Positions 1 to 11,644 of a DNA stretch of 64,000 nt are shown one piece after another. The position numbers and the translations under genes are program-made. Where the stretch lies: NCBI RefSeq assembly GCF_900176205.1, contig NZ_LT859959.1, positions 2,439,001 through 2,503,000 on the forward strand, read 5' to 3'. The notes beneath the pieces were generated by a model. That model worked only from the letters and a program-made list of their open reading frames with translations, was not told the origin of the DNA and did not search any database. Source of the stretch: Bradyrhizobium sp. ORS 285 (GTDB lineage: Bacteria; Pseudomonadota; Alphaproteobacteria; Rhizobiales; Xanthobacteraceae). Numbering within the stretch: the first letter of the stretch is position 1; each line of letters opens with the position of its first letter.

Positions 1-873
1 GGTCCTGAAGCTGTCCGACGGGCGATAGTTCAGTTGGCCCGAGACATGGACGTTCTTGAACTCCGTCTCGTCGATGAAGCCGACCTCCTTGGTTCGGCTG
101 ATGTCGAAACGATAGTCGAGGCCCTTGACGGTCGTGCTGCCGCCGGAGCCGAAGCCGCTGCGGAAGCTGCCGCGCTGGTCGAAGCCGATGAAGGCCTCGT
201 TCTGCACTGGCCCGGTGTACGGCCTCTTCGTGACGAAGTTGATGGTGCCACCGACCGCACCCTGGCCTGAGCTCAGCGAAGAGGGGCCCTTGAGAAACTC
301 GACGCGATCGAGATTGAAGGTCTCCATCGTCAGCGCGGTGAAGCCGGTCGGGCCGATATTGATGCCGTTGTAGAGGACGTTGACCTGGTTGCCCTGGAAG
401 CCGCGCATCGCGTAGCCGACATCGTTCGGCGCATCGCCGGCGCTGACGCCGGTCGCGCCTTTCACCGCGTCGACGGTCGTGTGGTAGCCCTGCTCGCGCA
501 GCGTCTCGGCGCCGATCACTTCGATAGTCGCCGGCACCTCGCGCGCCGTGAGGCCGAGGCGGCTGCCCGTAGCGGGGGTGGCGTTGCCGTTGAGCGGCGT
601 CCCGGCCGAAGCAGAGGAGGGGGCCGTCGGACCCGCTGCCTGGGATGGCGCGGTCTGGGGGCGCGTCGTCCGCGCCGTTGGCCGGACAGCCTGCGTTGAC
701 GAGGGCGTCCGGCGGGCGGCTGGCCGCTGACGCGGGGCGTCGACCGTCACGTCCGGCAGTAGCGTGTCGCTCGCTGCCCGCTTGTCCTGCGCGCCGGCGG
801 TGGTCATGGCTGAACAGCCCGCCACCACCAGCCCCGCCAACGATACTGAACCCCAAAAATTCCGCGCGCTCAT
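1..873 (-). CDS. TonB-dependent outer-membrane receptor, N-terminal part (runs off window)
   Basis: Only the first 291 codons are inside the window; the gene continues past position 1. It starts at ATG 873 behind a G-rich ribosome site. A signal peptide with a hydrophobic core ends near 'TTAGAQD'. A Pro/Thr/Ala-rich linker of about 65 residues follows, then a plug domain: 'VPATIEVIG', 'GVSAGDAPNDVGYAMRGF', 'LYNGI', 'DRVEFLKGPSS' and 'GGTINFVTKRP'. These are standard plug motifs of siderophore-type receptors. Such proteins import scarce metal complexes across the outer membrane using TonB energy. The upstream palindrome at 965-986 suggests zinc-responsive control, so a zinc or zincophore receptor is possible; the substrate cannot be read from the plug alone. 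Confidence 0.93.
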   Translation of the reverse strand, partial: MSARNFWGSVSLAGLVVAGCSAMTTAGAQDKRAASDTLLPDVTVDAPRQRPAARRTPSSTQAVRPTARTTRPQTAPSQAAGPTAPSSASAGTPLNGNATPATGSRLGLTAREVPATIEVIGAETLREQGYHTTVDAVKGATGVSAGDAPNDVGYAMRGFQGNQVNVLYNGINIGPTGFTALTMETFNLDRVEFLKGPSSLSSGQGAVGGTINFVTKRPYTGPVQNEAFIGFDQRGSFRSGFGSGGSTTVKGLDYRFDISRTKEVGFIDETEFKNVHVSGQLNYRPSDSFRT

Positions 874-1216
874 TTCGATTCCCCCCGCGGAGACCGGCCA
901 GCCGGCCTCCGCGCCCCCTTACGTTCCTGATCACCGGGACGAGAGTTAGCCGATGTGCCAAGGAATGTAATGTTATAACATTACATGAATTGCACTCTGC
1001 TGCGGCGTGTCTCGATCCGGCAACACATGCGAACGATTAGCGATTGCAACGGGTATCAGCGAGTCGCAGGGCGCGCAATGGAACGTCCGAGGCTATCCCA
1101 ACGTCCGGCGCCAATGCTGCGGGAGGGGCGGGCGAGTCTCCTCGTCGGAACCCAACGCAAAACGGCCGCCCCTCGAATCGAGCGGCGGCCGTTTGATGGG
1201 GTCGACGTGTCCTGGA
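874..1216. other. Intergenic region between two leftward genes
   Basis: Apart from the palindrome at 965-986 I see no gene or further site in this 343-bp stretch. It must hold the receptor promoter and the 3' end of the dehydrogenase transcript. Short reading frames here have no credible start sites or family features. Confidence 0.5.
965..986. promoter_or_regulatory. Perfect 22-bp palindrome, candidate Zur (zinc uptake regulator) operator
   Basis: The left half ATGTAATGTTA is followed directly by its exact reverse complement. It lies 92-113 bp upstream of the TonB-dependent receptor start codon. The AT-rich core with GTTATAAC resembles zinc-regulator (Zur) boxes as I recall them for alphaproteobacteria. 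Reading it as Zur control is inference; the palindrome itself is plain in the sequence. Confidence 0.6.
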
Positions 1217-2086
1217 CTACTTCTCCAGACGGGCCAAGAGGCTCGAGGTATCCCAGCGCTTGCCGCCGAGCTTCTCGACCTCGGAGTAGAATTGGTCGAC
1301 CAGCGCGGTCACCGGCAGATGGGCGCCATTGCGGCGTGCCTCGGACAGGCAGATCGACAGGTCCTTGCGCATCCATTCCACCGCAAAACCAAAGTCATAC
1401 TTGCCGTCGTTCATGGTCTTGTAGCGGTTCTCCATCTGCCACGACTGCGCGGCGCCCTTGGAGATCGTCTCGATCACGGCGGGAACGTCGAGGCCCGACT
1501 TCTTGGCGAAGTGGATGCCCTCCGAGAGGCCTTGCACGAGGCCGGCGATGCAGATCTGGTTGACCATCTTGGTCAGCTGGCCGGAGCCCGCGGGACCGAG
1601 CAGCTTGCACATCCGGGCATAGGCCGCGATGACAGGCTCGGCCCCGGCATAGGCGTCGGCGGTGCCGCCACACATCACCGTCAGCACGCCGTTCTCGGCG
1701 CCGGCCTGGCCGCCCGACACCGGCGCGTCGATGAATTTGAAACCGGCCTTGGTGGCTGCGGCGTCGAGCTCACGTGCCACTTCAGCCGACGCCGTGGTGT
1801 GGTCGACGAACGTCGCGCCCTTGGTCATGCCGGCGAAGGCGCCGTCTGCGCCGATCGTCACCGAGCGCAGGTCGTTGTCGTTGCCGACACAGCACATCAC
1901 GAAGTCCTGGCCCTCGGCGGCCTGCTTCGGCGTCGCGGCGGTCTTGCCGCCGAACTTGTCGGCCCATTCCTTCGCCTTGGCCGCGGTGCGGTTGTAGACC
2001 GTGACCTCGTGACCACCCTTCTTCACGAGGTGTCCTGCCATGGGGAAACCCATGACGCCGAGACCGATGAAAGCGACTTTAGCCAT
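1217..2086 (-). CDS. NAD(P)-dependent beta-hydroxyacid dehydrogenase (3-hydroxyisobutyrate / tartronate-semialdehyde reductase family)
   Basis: This 289-residue protein begins 'MAKVAFIGLGVMGFPMAGHL', the glycine-rich Rossmann motif of this family at the extreme N terminus. 'FIDAPVSGGQAGAENG' is the substrate-binding signature, and 'GSGQLTKMVNQ' carries the conserved catalytic lysine. The length is normal. The family reduces or oxidises short beta-hydroxyacids in valine, glyoxylate or related catabolism. The exact substrate (3-hydroxyisobutyrate, tartronate semialdehyde or other) is not determined by these motifs. The gene stands alone, divergent from the VOC gene at 2357. A longer in-frame extension to 2209 lacks the family N terminus and was not used. 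Confidence 0.9.
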   Translation of the reverse strand: MAKVAFIGLGVMGFPMAGHLVKKGGHEVTVYNRTAAKAKEWADKFGGKTAATPKQAAEGQDFVMCCVGNDNDLRSVTIGADGAFAGMTKGATFVDHTTASAEVARELDAAATKAGFKFIDAPVSGGQAGAENGVLTVMCGGTADAYAGAEPVIAAYARMCKLLGPAGSGQLTKMVNQICIAGLVQGLSEGIHFAKKSGLDVPAVIETISKGAAQSWQMENRYKTMNDGKYDFGFAVEWMRKDLSICLSEARRNGAHLPVTALVDQFYSEVEKLGGKRWDTSSLLARLEK

Positions 2087-2356
2087 ATGAGTGACCTTGC
2101 CCTTGGGTTCTCTGGGGTTCTGCCGACGGCCTTGGGAATGGCCGGGCGGTTCTTGAAGGAAAACATCAGCAGCCGGCCCGTTCCGGCGGTCCGCTGGACG
2201 CCGCACCATAACGGCTTGCGACGCCGGGGCAACGCCTTCGTGACGGATGCGAAAGCGCGCCGTCGTGCTAAAGAGGCATCATCAGGACCGCTTGCAAACC
2301 GGTCATCCGGCAACGAAATCCGAAGATATCAACGAACCAGCCAGGGAGTGTCTCGC

Positions 2357-2803
2357 ATGGGTGTCAGCGTCGGCGTGCTCGATCATTTCAACATCCGGAC
2401 TCGCAACCTCGCGGAGACCGTGCGCTTCTATGAGGACGTGCTCGGGCTCGAGAATGGCGACCGGCCGAACTTCGCCTTCCCCGGCGCCTGGATGTACAGC
2501 GAGGGCCGACCGGTGGTGCATCTCGTCGACATCTCCCCGACGTCGGAGGCACAAAAGCCCGACTCCGGCGTCGTCCACCACGTCGCCTTCGTCAGCCGCG
2601 GCTTCGCCGGCATGAAGGCGCGGCTCACCGAGAAGGGCATGCCGTTCGATGCGCGGCAGGTGCCGGGCGGCGAGCTGTGGCAGATCTTCGTGCGCGATCC
2701 CAACGGCGTGATGATCGAGCTCAATTACGAGGCAGCCAAGGAGCAGGCCGGGGATGGACCGGACGAGAACGCCGGCGACATCGGAACCATGGTGGCGTTT
2801 TGA
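2357..2803 (+). CDS. VOC (glyoxalase/bleomycin-resistance) family protein
   Basis: A 148-residue single-domain protein starting at ATG 2357 behind AGGGAG. It shows the vicinal-oxygen-chelate pattern: 'LDHFNIRTRNLAETVRFYED' at the start, 'VVHLVDI' and 'VVHHVAFV' in the middle, and 'VRDPNGVMIELNY' near the end. His and Glu residues lie where this fold binds a divalent metal. Members include glyoxalases, dioxygenases and lyases, so no reaction can be assigned. It is divergent from the hydroxyacid dehydrogenase and is followed by mrp on the same strand after about 130 bp. Confidence 0.85.
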   Translation: MGVSVGVLDHFNIRTRNLAETVRFYEDVLGLENGDRPNFAFPGAWMYSEGRPVVHLVDISPTSEAQKPDSGVVHHVAFVSRGFAGMKARLTEKGMPFDARQVPGGELWQIFVRDPNGVMIELNYEAAKEQAGDGPDENAGDIGTMVAF

Positions 2804-2935
2804 GCCGACCGGGCTTATGAAGCAGCGCAACAGAGGGCTCGCGCGATCCTTTCGGCAGTGGCAGAAGATCGCGTCCGGCCAACAGGATAGGGCGCGACGA
2901 TGTGGCGCGTTCTGAAGCACTTCAGGAGACGCGCG

Positions 2936-5336
<2,401 letters not shown>

Positions 5337-5371
5337 TCGCAAACTAACCAAGATCGGCGGATCGACATCAG

Positions 5372-5400
5372 GCCCGGCCTCGCAAGAGGCCGGGCTTTTT
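5372..5400 (+). terminator. Rho-independent terminator after dctP copy 1
   Basis: A 9-bp GC stem (GCCCGGCCT / AGGCCGGGC) with a 6-nt loop is followed by five T. It lies 36 bp past the dctP1 stop, so the two binding-protein genes are probably separate transcripts or partly attenuated. Confidence 0.85.
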
Positions 5401-5525
5401 GCGTTGCGTTGCGACAACGTTTCGCAATGGCACTCCGACGCACTTTGATCCACACTGGAACTTGAAGCCTCACAAAGAAGGCTGCCCAGGAAACGAACAC
5501 GATCACCCGAGGGAGGGGAAGAACC

Positions 5526-6614
<1,089 letters not shown>

Positions 6615-6647
6615 GGCGGGCGCGTTCTTAACGTCGAACAACAAGAC

Positions 6648-6676
6648 AAAACCCCGGCGCATGCGCCGGGGTTTTT
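6648..6676. terminator. Bidirectional terminator between converging TRAP genes
   Basis: An A-run, a 10-bp stem ACCCCGGCGC / GCGCCGGGGT with a minimal loop, then a T-run. It sits between the end of dctP copy 2 and the end of dctM and can serve both strands. Confidence 0.85.
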
Positions 6677-6706
6677 CATTGTCCTAACCGACTGAAGCGC
6701 CGCGGC

Positions 6707-8377
6707 TCACTGCTTCGGCGGATCGATCTGCGGCGGGCCGAAGTCGAGCGGCGGGGCATCGATCTGCGGGATGTCGATCTTGATCGAGTTCGGATCGACG
6801 GTCGATGCGGTGCCCTTGTAGTGCATGACCATCGACGGGAAGATGATCACCAGCATCACCATGATGAGCTGGATCACCACGAACGGCACCGCGCCCCAGT
6901 AGATCTGCCCCGTGGTGACCGGCTCCATCCGCTTGCCGGTGACGCGATCGAGATAGGACTCCTTCGGCGCGACCGAGCGCAGGTAGAACAGCGCGAAGCC
7001 GAACGGCGGATGCATGAACGAGGTCTGCATGTTGACGCCGAGGATGACGCCGAACCAGATCAGATCGATGCCGAGCTTTTCGGCCGCAGGTCCGAGCAGC
7101 GGGATGATGATGAAGGCCAGCTCGAAGAAGTCGAGGAAGAAGGCCAGCACGAACACGAAGGCGTTGACGAAGATCAGGAAGCCGACCTGGCCACCGGGCA
7201 GGGAGGTCAAGAGGTGCTCGACCCAGACGTGGCCGTTGACGCCGTAGAAGGTCAGCGAGAACACGCGCGCGCCGACCAGGATGAAGACCACGAAGGCCGA
7301 TAGTTTTGCGGTGGACTCGACGGCCTGTCGAACCAGGTCGAAGCTGAGCCGGCGCTTGATCGCGCCGAGGATGATCGCGCCGGCCGCGCCCATCGCGCCG
7401 CCTTCGGTCGGGGTCGCCAGGCCGATGAAGATCGTGCCCAGCACGAGGAAGATCAGGAACAGCGGCGGCACCATCACGAAGGTGGTCTGCTGCGCCATGC
7501 GCGACAGGAAGCGGTATCCCGTGAGGCGCTCCAGCACCCAGTTCACGACCGCGACGGCGAAGGCGAACACGATGCCGGAGAACATGCAGAGCACGACGAA
7601 ATCCGCGCCGTGATACTCGGAGCCGCGCATCACGTACCAGCCGAACACGCAGGATGCCAGGAACAGCATGCCCAGCGAAGTCAGGCCGCGGCTGCCGGAA
7701 TCCTCGCGGAAGCCGATCGCTTCAGGCGGCAGGCCGGGCGCCGCTTTCGGGAAGATCATGCTGACGAGGAAGGCATAGCCGGCGTAGAGCGCCGACAGCA
7801 CGAGGCCGGGGATGAAGGCGCCTTCGTACATGTCGCCGACCGACTTGCCGAGCTGGTCGGCCATCACGATCAGCACCAGCGACGGCGGGATGATCTGCGC
7901 CAGCGTGCCGGAGGCGGCGATCACGCCCGAGGCGAGGCGCCGGTCATAGCCGTAGCGCAGCATGATCGGCAGCGAGATCAGGCCCATCGAGATGACGGAG
8001 GCCGCGACGACACCGGTGGTGGCGGCGAGCAGCGCGCCGACGAAGATGACCGCATAGGCCAAGCCGCCGCGGATGGTGCCGAACAGCTGGCCGATGGTGT
8101 CGAGCAGATCCTCGGCCATGCCTGATCGTTCGAGCACCAGGCCCATGAAGGTGAAGAACGGAATCGCCAGCAGCGTATCGTTGTTCATCACGCCGTAGAC
8201 GCGTTCGGGCAGTGCCTGCAGGAAGTCCGGCCGGAATTCACCGAGCTCGATGCCGATGAGGGCATAGAACAGGCCGACGGCGCCAAGCGAGAATGCTGCC
8301 GGATAGCCGAGCAGCAACATGACGACCAGCGAGCCGAACATGATCGGCGCCATATTGGCGATCAGAAACGAAGTCAT
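6707..8377 (-). CDS. dctM: TRAP transporter large permease (DctM)
   Basis: A 556-residue integral inner-membrane protein with repeated hydrophobic spans from the first residues ('IMFGSLVVMLLLGYPAAFSLG') to about residue 515. It has the large-permease hallmarks 'NDTLLAIPFFTFMG', 'GIIPPS'-like 'AQIIPPSLVLIVMAD' and 'TPTEGGAMGAAGA'. It catalyses sodium-driven uptake of the solute delivered by DctP. Unusually for the family, an acidic/proline-rich hydrophilic tail of about 35 residues follows the last span ('IDIPQIDAPPLDFGPPQID'). It starts 23 bp after dctQ and is co-transcribed with it. Confidence 0.93.
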   Translation of the reverse strand: MTSFLIANMAPIMFGSLVVMLLLGYPAAFSLGAVGLFYALIGIELGEFRPDFLQALPERVYGVMNNDTLLAIPFFTFMGLVLERSGMAEDLLDTIGQLFGTIRGGLAYAVIFVGALLAATTGVVAASVISMGLISLPIMLRYGYDRRLASGVIAASGTLAQIIPPSLVLIVMADQLGKSVGDMYEGAFIPGLVLSALYAGYAFLVSMIFPKAAPGLPPEAIGFREDSGSRGLTSLGMLFLASCVFGWYVMRGSEYHGADFVVLCMFSGIVFAFAVAVVNWVLERLTGYRFLSRMAQQTTFVMVPPLFLIFLVLGTIFIGLATPTEGGAMGAAGAIILGAIKRRLSFDLVRQAVESTAKLSAFVVFILVGARVFSLTFYGVNGHVWVEHLLTSLPGGQVGFLIFVNAFVFVLAFFLDFFELAFIIIPLLGPAAEKLGIDLIWFGVILGVNMQTSFMHPPFGFALFYLRSVAPKESYLDRVTGKRMEPVTTGQIYWGAVPFVVIQLIMVMLVIIFPSMVMHYKGTASTVDPNSIKIDIPQIDAPPLDFGPPQIDPPKQ

Positions 8378-8400
8378 TGAAGAATCCCCCAGCCCGCCGC

Positions 8401-8982
8401 TTATTTCTTTTCGATCGCTTCGACGAGGTGCTCGACCTCGGCTTCGATCCCGTGGGACTTCGCAGCGTGAGGATCAGGAATGAGCCCGCGCATCACGGCG
8501 ATGCGCTTGATCAGCTCGGAGATGCCCTGCACCAGCAGGAAAACGAAGCCGATCATGATCAGGGATTTCGCCGGCCATTGCGGCAGGCCGCCAGCATTGC
8601 TGGACTGCTCGTTGATCTCGAAGGAGCGCAGGAAGAACGGCACGCTGGTGATGATCATGACGATGCAGAGCGGCATCAGGAACAGCAGGTGACCGACGAC
8701 ATCGATGGTATCACGTAGCCATTTCGGCAACATCGCGTTGATGATGTCGATGCGGATGTGCTCGTTGTCGAGCAGGGTCCAGGGCGAGCACAGCAGGAAC
8801 ACTGCCGCGAACAGCACCCATTGCAGCTCCAGCCAGGAGTTCGACGAGGTATCGAGCGTCTTGCGGATGATGGCGTTGATGGTCGAGATGATGACGGCCA
8901 GCAGGATCAGCCACGCCAGCCGCTTGCCGGTCCAGGCGGTAAACCCATCGATCCCACGGCTCAATTTCAGCAACGCTTGCAA
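8401..8982 (-). CDS. dctQ: TRAP transporter small permease (DctQ)
   Basis: A 193-residue four-span membrane protein: 'LAWLILLAVIISTINAIIRK', 'WVLFAAVFLLCSPWTLL', 'VVGHLLFLMPLCIVMII' and 'SLIMIGFVFLLVQGISELIKR'. 'LELQWVLFAAVFLL' is the signature region of DctQ. The start codon is TTG at 8982. It is supported by a strong GGGGGAGG about 8 bp upstream, and no ATG gives a better N terminus. DctQ is the small membrane partner of DctM; dctM follows on the same transcript. Confidence 0.9.
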   Translation of the reverse strand: MQALLKLSRGIDGFTAWTGKRLAWLILLAVIISTINAIIRKTLDTSSNSWLELQWVLFAAVFLLCSPWTLLDNEHIRIDIINAMLPKWLRDTIDVVGHLLFLMPLCIVMIITSVPFFLRSFEINEQSSNAGGLPQWPAKSLIMIGFVFLLVQGISELIKRIAVMRGLIPDPHAAKSHGIEAEVEHLVEAIEKK

Positions 8983-9064
8983 CGCCGATCCTCCCCCAAT
9001 GTCCTACGACCGCCAGTGTCGCGCGGTCGCCCATGGCCTGTTCTTGGCTGCGCGGAATGCGGCG

Positions 9065-9076
9065 CAGCGGCCTATC
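9065..9076. other. Intergenic region upstream of dctQM
   Basis: The stretch 8983-9345 (363 bp) between dctQ and the cation transporter carries no gene. I see only the short palindrome at 9165-9176 listed separately; the dctQM promoter must lie here. Confidence 0.4.
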
Positions 9077-9164
9077 CGGCCCGGCAGGCTCTCAAAAACC
9101 GGGGCACCATTTCAGCGCCCCGTGTTGCCGTCAATCGGAAAAATGGGCGAAAATGAGCGTTGCC

Positions 9165-9176
9165 GCAACATGTTGC
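9165..9176. promoter_or_regulatory. 12-bp palindrome GCAACATGTTGC upstream of dctQ
   Basis: A perfect 12-bp palindrome about 185 bp upstream of the dctQ start codon, in otherwise featureless DNA. It could be a regulator site for the permease operon. A 12-bp palindrome by chance in 64 kb is not rare, so confidence is low. Confidence 0.22.
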
Positions 9177-9345
9177 AGTCTTGGCGACACCCCGTCCGGG
9201 CTGTCGCATGCCGCAGTTGCGGCCATGCCGTCGCGCGCAGACGGCGCTGCATCAGTGGGCGACGGGAGCCTTCAGGGAGGCGACGAGCGGACGTCGCGCG
9301 AAGCTTATGCCCCTGGAGGCTCATGCTCATGTCACGGCGACCCAA

Positions 9346-10236
9346 TCACAGCACAACCACCCCGGAGTGCTTGGCCTTGTTTTCCGGCTCGACGTGGATG
9401 GTGATCCAGCTGTGCTCGTCGTCCTCGCGCAGGGCGGCTTCGATGCGGTCGCAGATCTCGTGCGCCGCGTTGACCGACATCTCGCCGGGAACGACCAGGT
9501 GAAACTCGATGAAGGTGAGCTTGCCGGCATGGCGGGTGCGGACGTCATGCGCCTCGAGCGCGCCCTCGGCATGCTCGCCGATGATCTGGCGGATGCGCGC
9601 GAGCGTGGCGTCGGAGACGGCTTCGTCCATCAGCCCGCCGGTCGATTCCTTCAGCACCTGCCATCCGGACCACAGGATGTTGACGGCGACGAGCAAGGCC
9701 AGGGCAGGGTCGAGAATCGGCAGCTTCAGCACCACCGCGAGGCCGAGCCCGATCACGACGCCGCCCGAGGAGATGACGTCGGTCAGGAGATGCCGGCCGT
9801 CCGCGACCAGCGCTGGCGAGCGCAGCCGCTTGCCCCGCGTGATCAGCAGCCAGCACCAGGCGGCATTGACGACGCTGGCGAAGCCGTTCACGGCGAGGCC
9901 CTCGACCGGGGCCGAGAACGGATGCGGGTCGCGGAAATTGCCGTAGGCCTCGTGAATGATCAGCAGCGCCGCGACGACGATCATGACGCCTTCGATCACT
10001 GCGCTGAAGTACTCGACCTTGTGGTGACCGAAAGGGTGGTTCGCGTCAGGCGGCTTGGCGGCAATGCGCACCGCGAGCAGCGCGACCACGGCGGTGACGA
10101 CGTTGACGATGCTCTCGACGGCGTCGGAGTAGAGCGCAACCGAGCCGGTCAGCCAATAGGCGAGAAATTTCAGCCCGAGCACGACCGTCCCGACCACGAG
10201 GCTGCCGATGGCGAGCTTGATTGAATGCGAAAGCAT
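9346..10236 (-). CDS. Cation diffusion facilitator (CDF) family metal exporter
   Basis: A 296-residue protein with about six membrane spans in the first 200 residues and a C-terminal cytoplasmic metal-sensing domain ('HDVRTRHAGKLTFIEFHLVVPGEM', shown here in part: 'HDVRTRHAG'). The family exchanges Zn, Fe, Mn or similar ions for protons across the inner membrane. In span 2 the expected DxxxD metal pair appears as E41xxxN45 ('VESIVN'), with D38 just before; the span-5 pair is the usual HxxxD ('HLLTD'). The mixed site makes the metal hard to guess. The gene stands alone, with no metalloregulator next to it. Confidence 0.9.
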   Translation of the reverse strand: MLSHSIKLAIGSLVVGTVVLGLKFLAYWLTGSVALYSDAVESIVNVVTAVVALLAVRIAAKPPDANHPFGHHKVEYFSAVIEGVMIVVAALLIIHEAYGNFRDPHPFSAPVEGLAVNGFASVVNAAWCWLLITRGKRLRSPALVADGRHLLTDVISSGGVVIGLGLAVVLKLPILDPALALLVAVNILWSGWQVLKESTGGLMDEAVSDATLARIRQIIGEHAEGALEAHDVRTRHAGKLTFIEFHLVVPGEMSVNAAHEICDRIEAALREDDEHSWITIHVEPENKAKHSGVVVL

Positions 10237-10397
10237 GATGTCCTGATCCGGCCGAGAGTTGCGACGTACTCAAGGCGGCCATGGAACGCAACCTCTGTTG
10301 CTGCGACCGGCTTGCAGGAAGGGAGCTCCACGCATGATCCGGGGCAGACCGCGCTAGGCGACGCGTAGCACGGTCCCTACGTGCCCCTCGGAAGCAG

Positions 10398-10431
10398 AAA
10401 GGCCGCGCCCATGGCGATGGGCACGACCTTT
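10398..10431 (-). terminator. Terminator-like hairpin after small secreted protein
   Basis: In the minus-strand RNA a 15-bp stem with two G-U wobbles (arms AAAGGTCGTGCCCAT and its partner) and a 4-nt loop ends in a short U-rich stretch. It sits 37 bp past the stop codon at 10468. Confidence 0.6.
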
Positions 10432-10467
10432 CACATCCTCGCGGAATTTCAGGAACGCCGCTGCCGA

Positions 10468-10740
10468 CTACTTCTCCTTGATGATCGTGGTGGTGCTGCT
10501 GCTGCTGCCGACGGTGCCTTCGTCTTCGCAGACCTTGGTCTGCTTGATGCGATCCTCGGCCTCCACGCGGCTGGTGAACGCCATCGGCCCGATCTGCGTC
10601 ACGACCTCGCGGTCGGCGGGGCGGGTGGTGGTGATGGTGCAGCGGTGGCTCGGGCCCTGCACGACGTAATATTCATCAGCGAGTGCCGGGGCCAGGGATC
10701 CGATGATCAGTGCGCCAGCGAGAAGAAGGGGTGCTTTCAT
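10468..10740 (-). CDS. Small secreted hypothetical protein
   Basis: A 90-residue protein with a clear signal peptide ('MKAPLLLAGALIIGSLAPALA') and predicted cleavage before 'DEYYVVQG'. The mature part of about 69 residues has two cysteines that could form a disulfide ('HRCTITTTRP' and 'TKVCEDEG') and a Ser/Thr-rich tail. I do not recognise a characterised family; similar short periplasmic proteins are frequent in Bradyrhizobium. It has its own terminator-like hairpin downstream and no close operon partners. Confidence 0.75.
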   Translation of the reverse strand: MKAPLLLAGALIIGSLAPALADEYYVVQGPSHRCTITTTRPADREVVTQIGPMAFTSRVEAEDRIKQTKVCEDEGTVGSSSSTTTIIKEK

Positions 10741-11112
10741 TGTCGCCTCTCTGTTCGAGTGCTGCCGGATGGAGCGGGAACGGGATGAACAGCGGTGCTG
10801 CTCATTCCAATTCGTCTCCGTGGTCCAGCAACTCGCCCGGGCGGCTGCGGTTCCGGCCCTGGCCGCACGGTAGCCGAGAGCAGGACGATAGCCCTCGTAG
10901 ATGCGCTGGCGTGTCAGGGATCGGCGACAATGGCTGTTGCGGATACATACCGCATGAGCGAACCGATCGTCTGCCAGTGGGGCGCCCGGACCGTAGATAT
11001 CCGAGCGCCACGTTCACCAGAACAGATGACGACATGGGCTCCCTCGAGCAGGACTCAACAGCGCCGCTCGGGAATAGGACTCTGGAAGGTCAAGCCGTGT
11101 GGGCTGGCCTTC
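10741..11112. other. Intergenic region, no gene seen
   Basis: This 372-bp stretch separates two short leftward secreted-protein genes. Reading frames on the plus strand here run antisense into the next gene and lack family features. I see no repeat or hairpin worth naming. Confidence 0.45.
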
Positions 11113-11454
11113 TTAGTCCCAGCTGAATCCCTTGTTCTTCATGTAGATGTTCTTGACGCCTTTACACCAGTCGATCTTGAAGTCTTCGGCGCCGTAGTCA
11201 TCCCAACTCACGCGGAAAGGCACCACGCAATTGCCCTGGTTGCTATTCCAGTCCATGCCGATCGATGCCCCCGGGGGCACCTTGGTGGTGTCGAGCCAGT
11301 TCTGGCTCCATTGCCCGTCCTGAAAGGTATAAAAGCCGTTGATGGTATAACCGTCCGCCTTGTTGTGCAGACGAAATGCATAGTCGCTGGCAATCGAGGG
11401 GGATACGCTTGTGAGCAAGGCGGCGATCGCAAGCGCAAAGTACTTCTTGGGCAT
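11113..11454 (-). CDS. Small secreted hypothetical protein
   Basis: A 113-residue protein starting at ATG 11454, chosen because GGAG lies 6 bp upstream and the product then begins with a good signal peptide ('MPKKYFALAIAALLTSVSPSIAS'). The mature part is rich in aromatic residues ('GYTINGFYTFQDGQWSQNW') and has two cysteines ('GNCVV' and 'DWCKG') that may form a disulfide. It probably acts in the periplasm or outside the cell. I cannot assign a function. Confidence 0.75.
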   Translation of the reverse strand: MPKKYFALAIAALLTSVSPSIASDYAFRLHNKADGYTINGFYTFQDGQWSQNWLDTTKVPPGASIGMDWNSNQGNCVVPFRVSWDDYGAEDFKIDWCKGVKNIYMKNKGFSWD

Positions 11455-11644
11455 TGATGCTCCATTGTTGCGGCCCATTCCGCAAGCGAAGTTGTTAGAA
11501 ACTGTCCCGGTCTGCGTCAATCCGATCCGGTGCGCCTGCGCGCGGCGCTGCATCCATTTTTGGGTGCATTTTGCGGGTCGTGAGCACCGCTGAGGATCGC
11601 GAGCCGGAGAGGCGGCCGTCGTCGACCTCGCTGTCCAGCCTGCG

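Noticed and set aside
1007..2803. A 598-codon plus frame reading into the VOC gene
   Set aside because: Only the last 148 codons are a recognisable protein with a ribosome site; the rest is antisense to the hydroxyacid dehydrogenase.
10795..11457. A 220-codon plus frame
   Set aside because: The second half is antisense to a secreted-protein gene that has a good ribosome site and signal peptide; no motif is visible in the frame itself.
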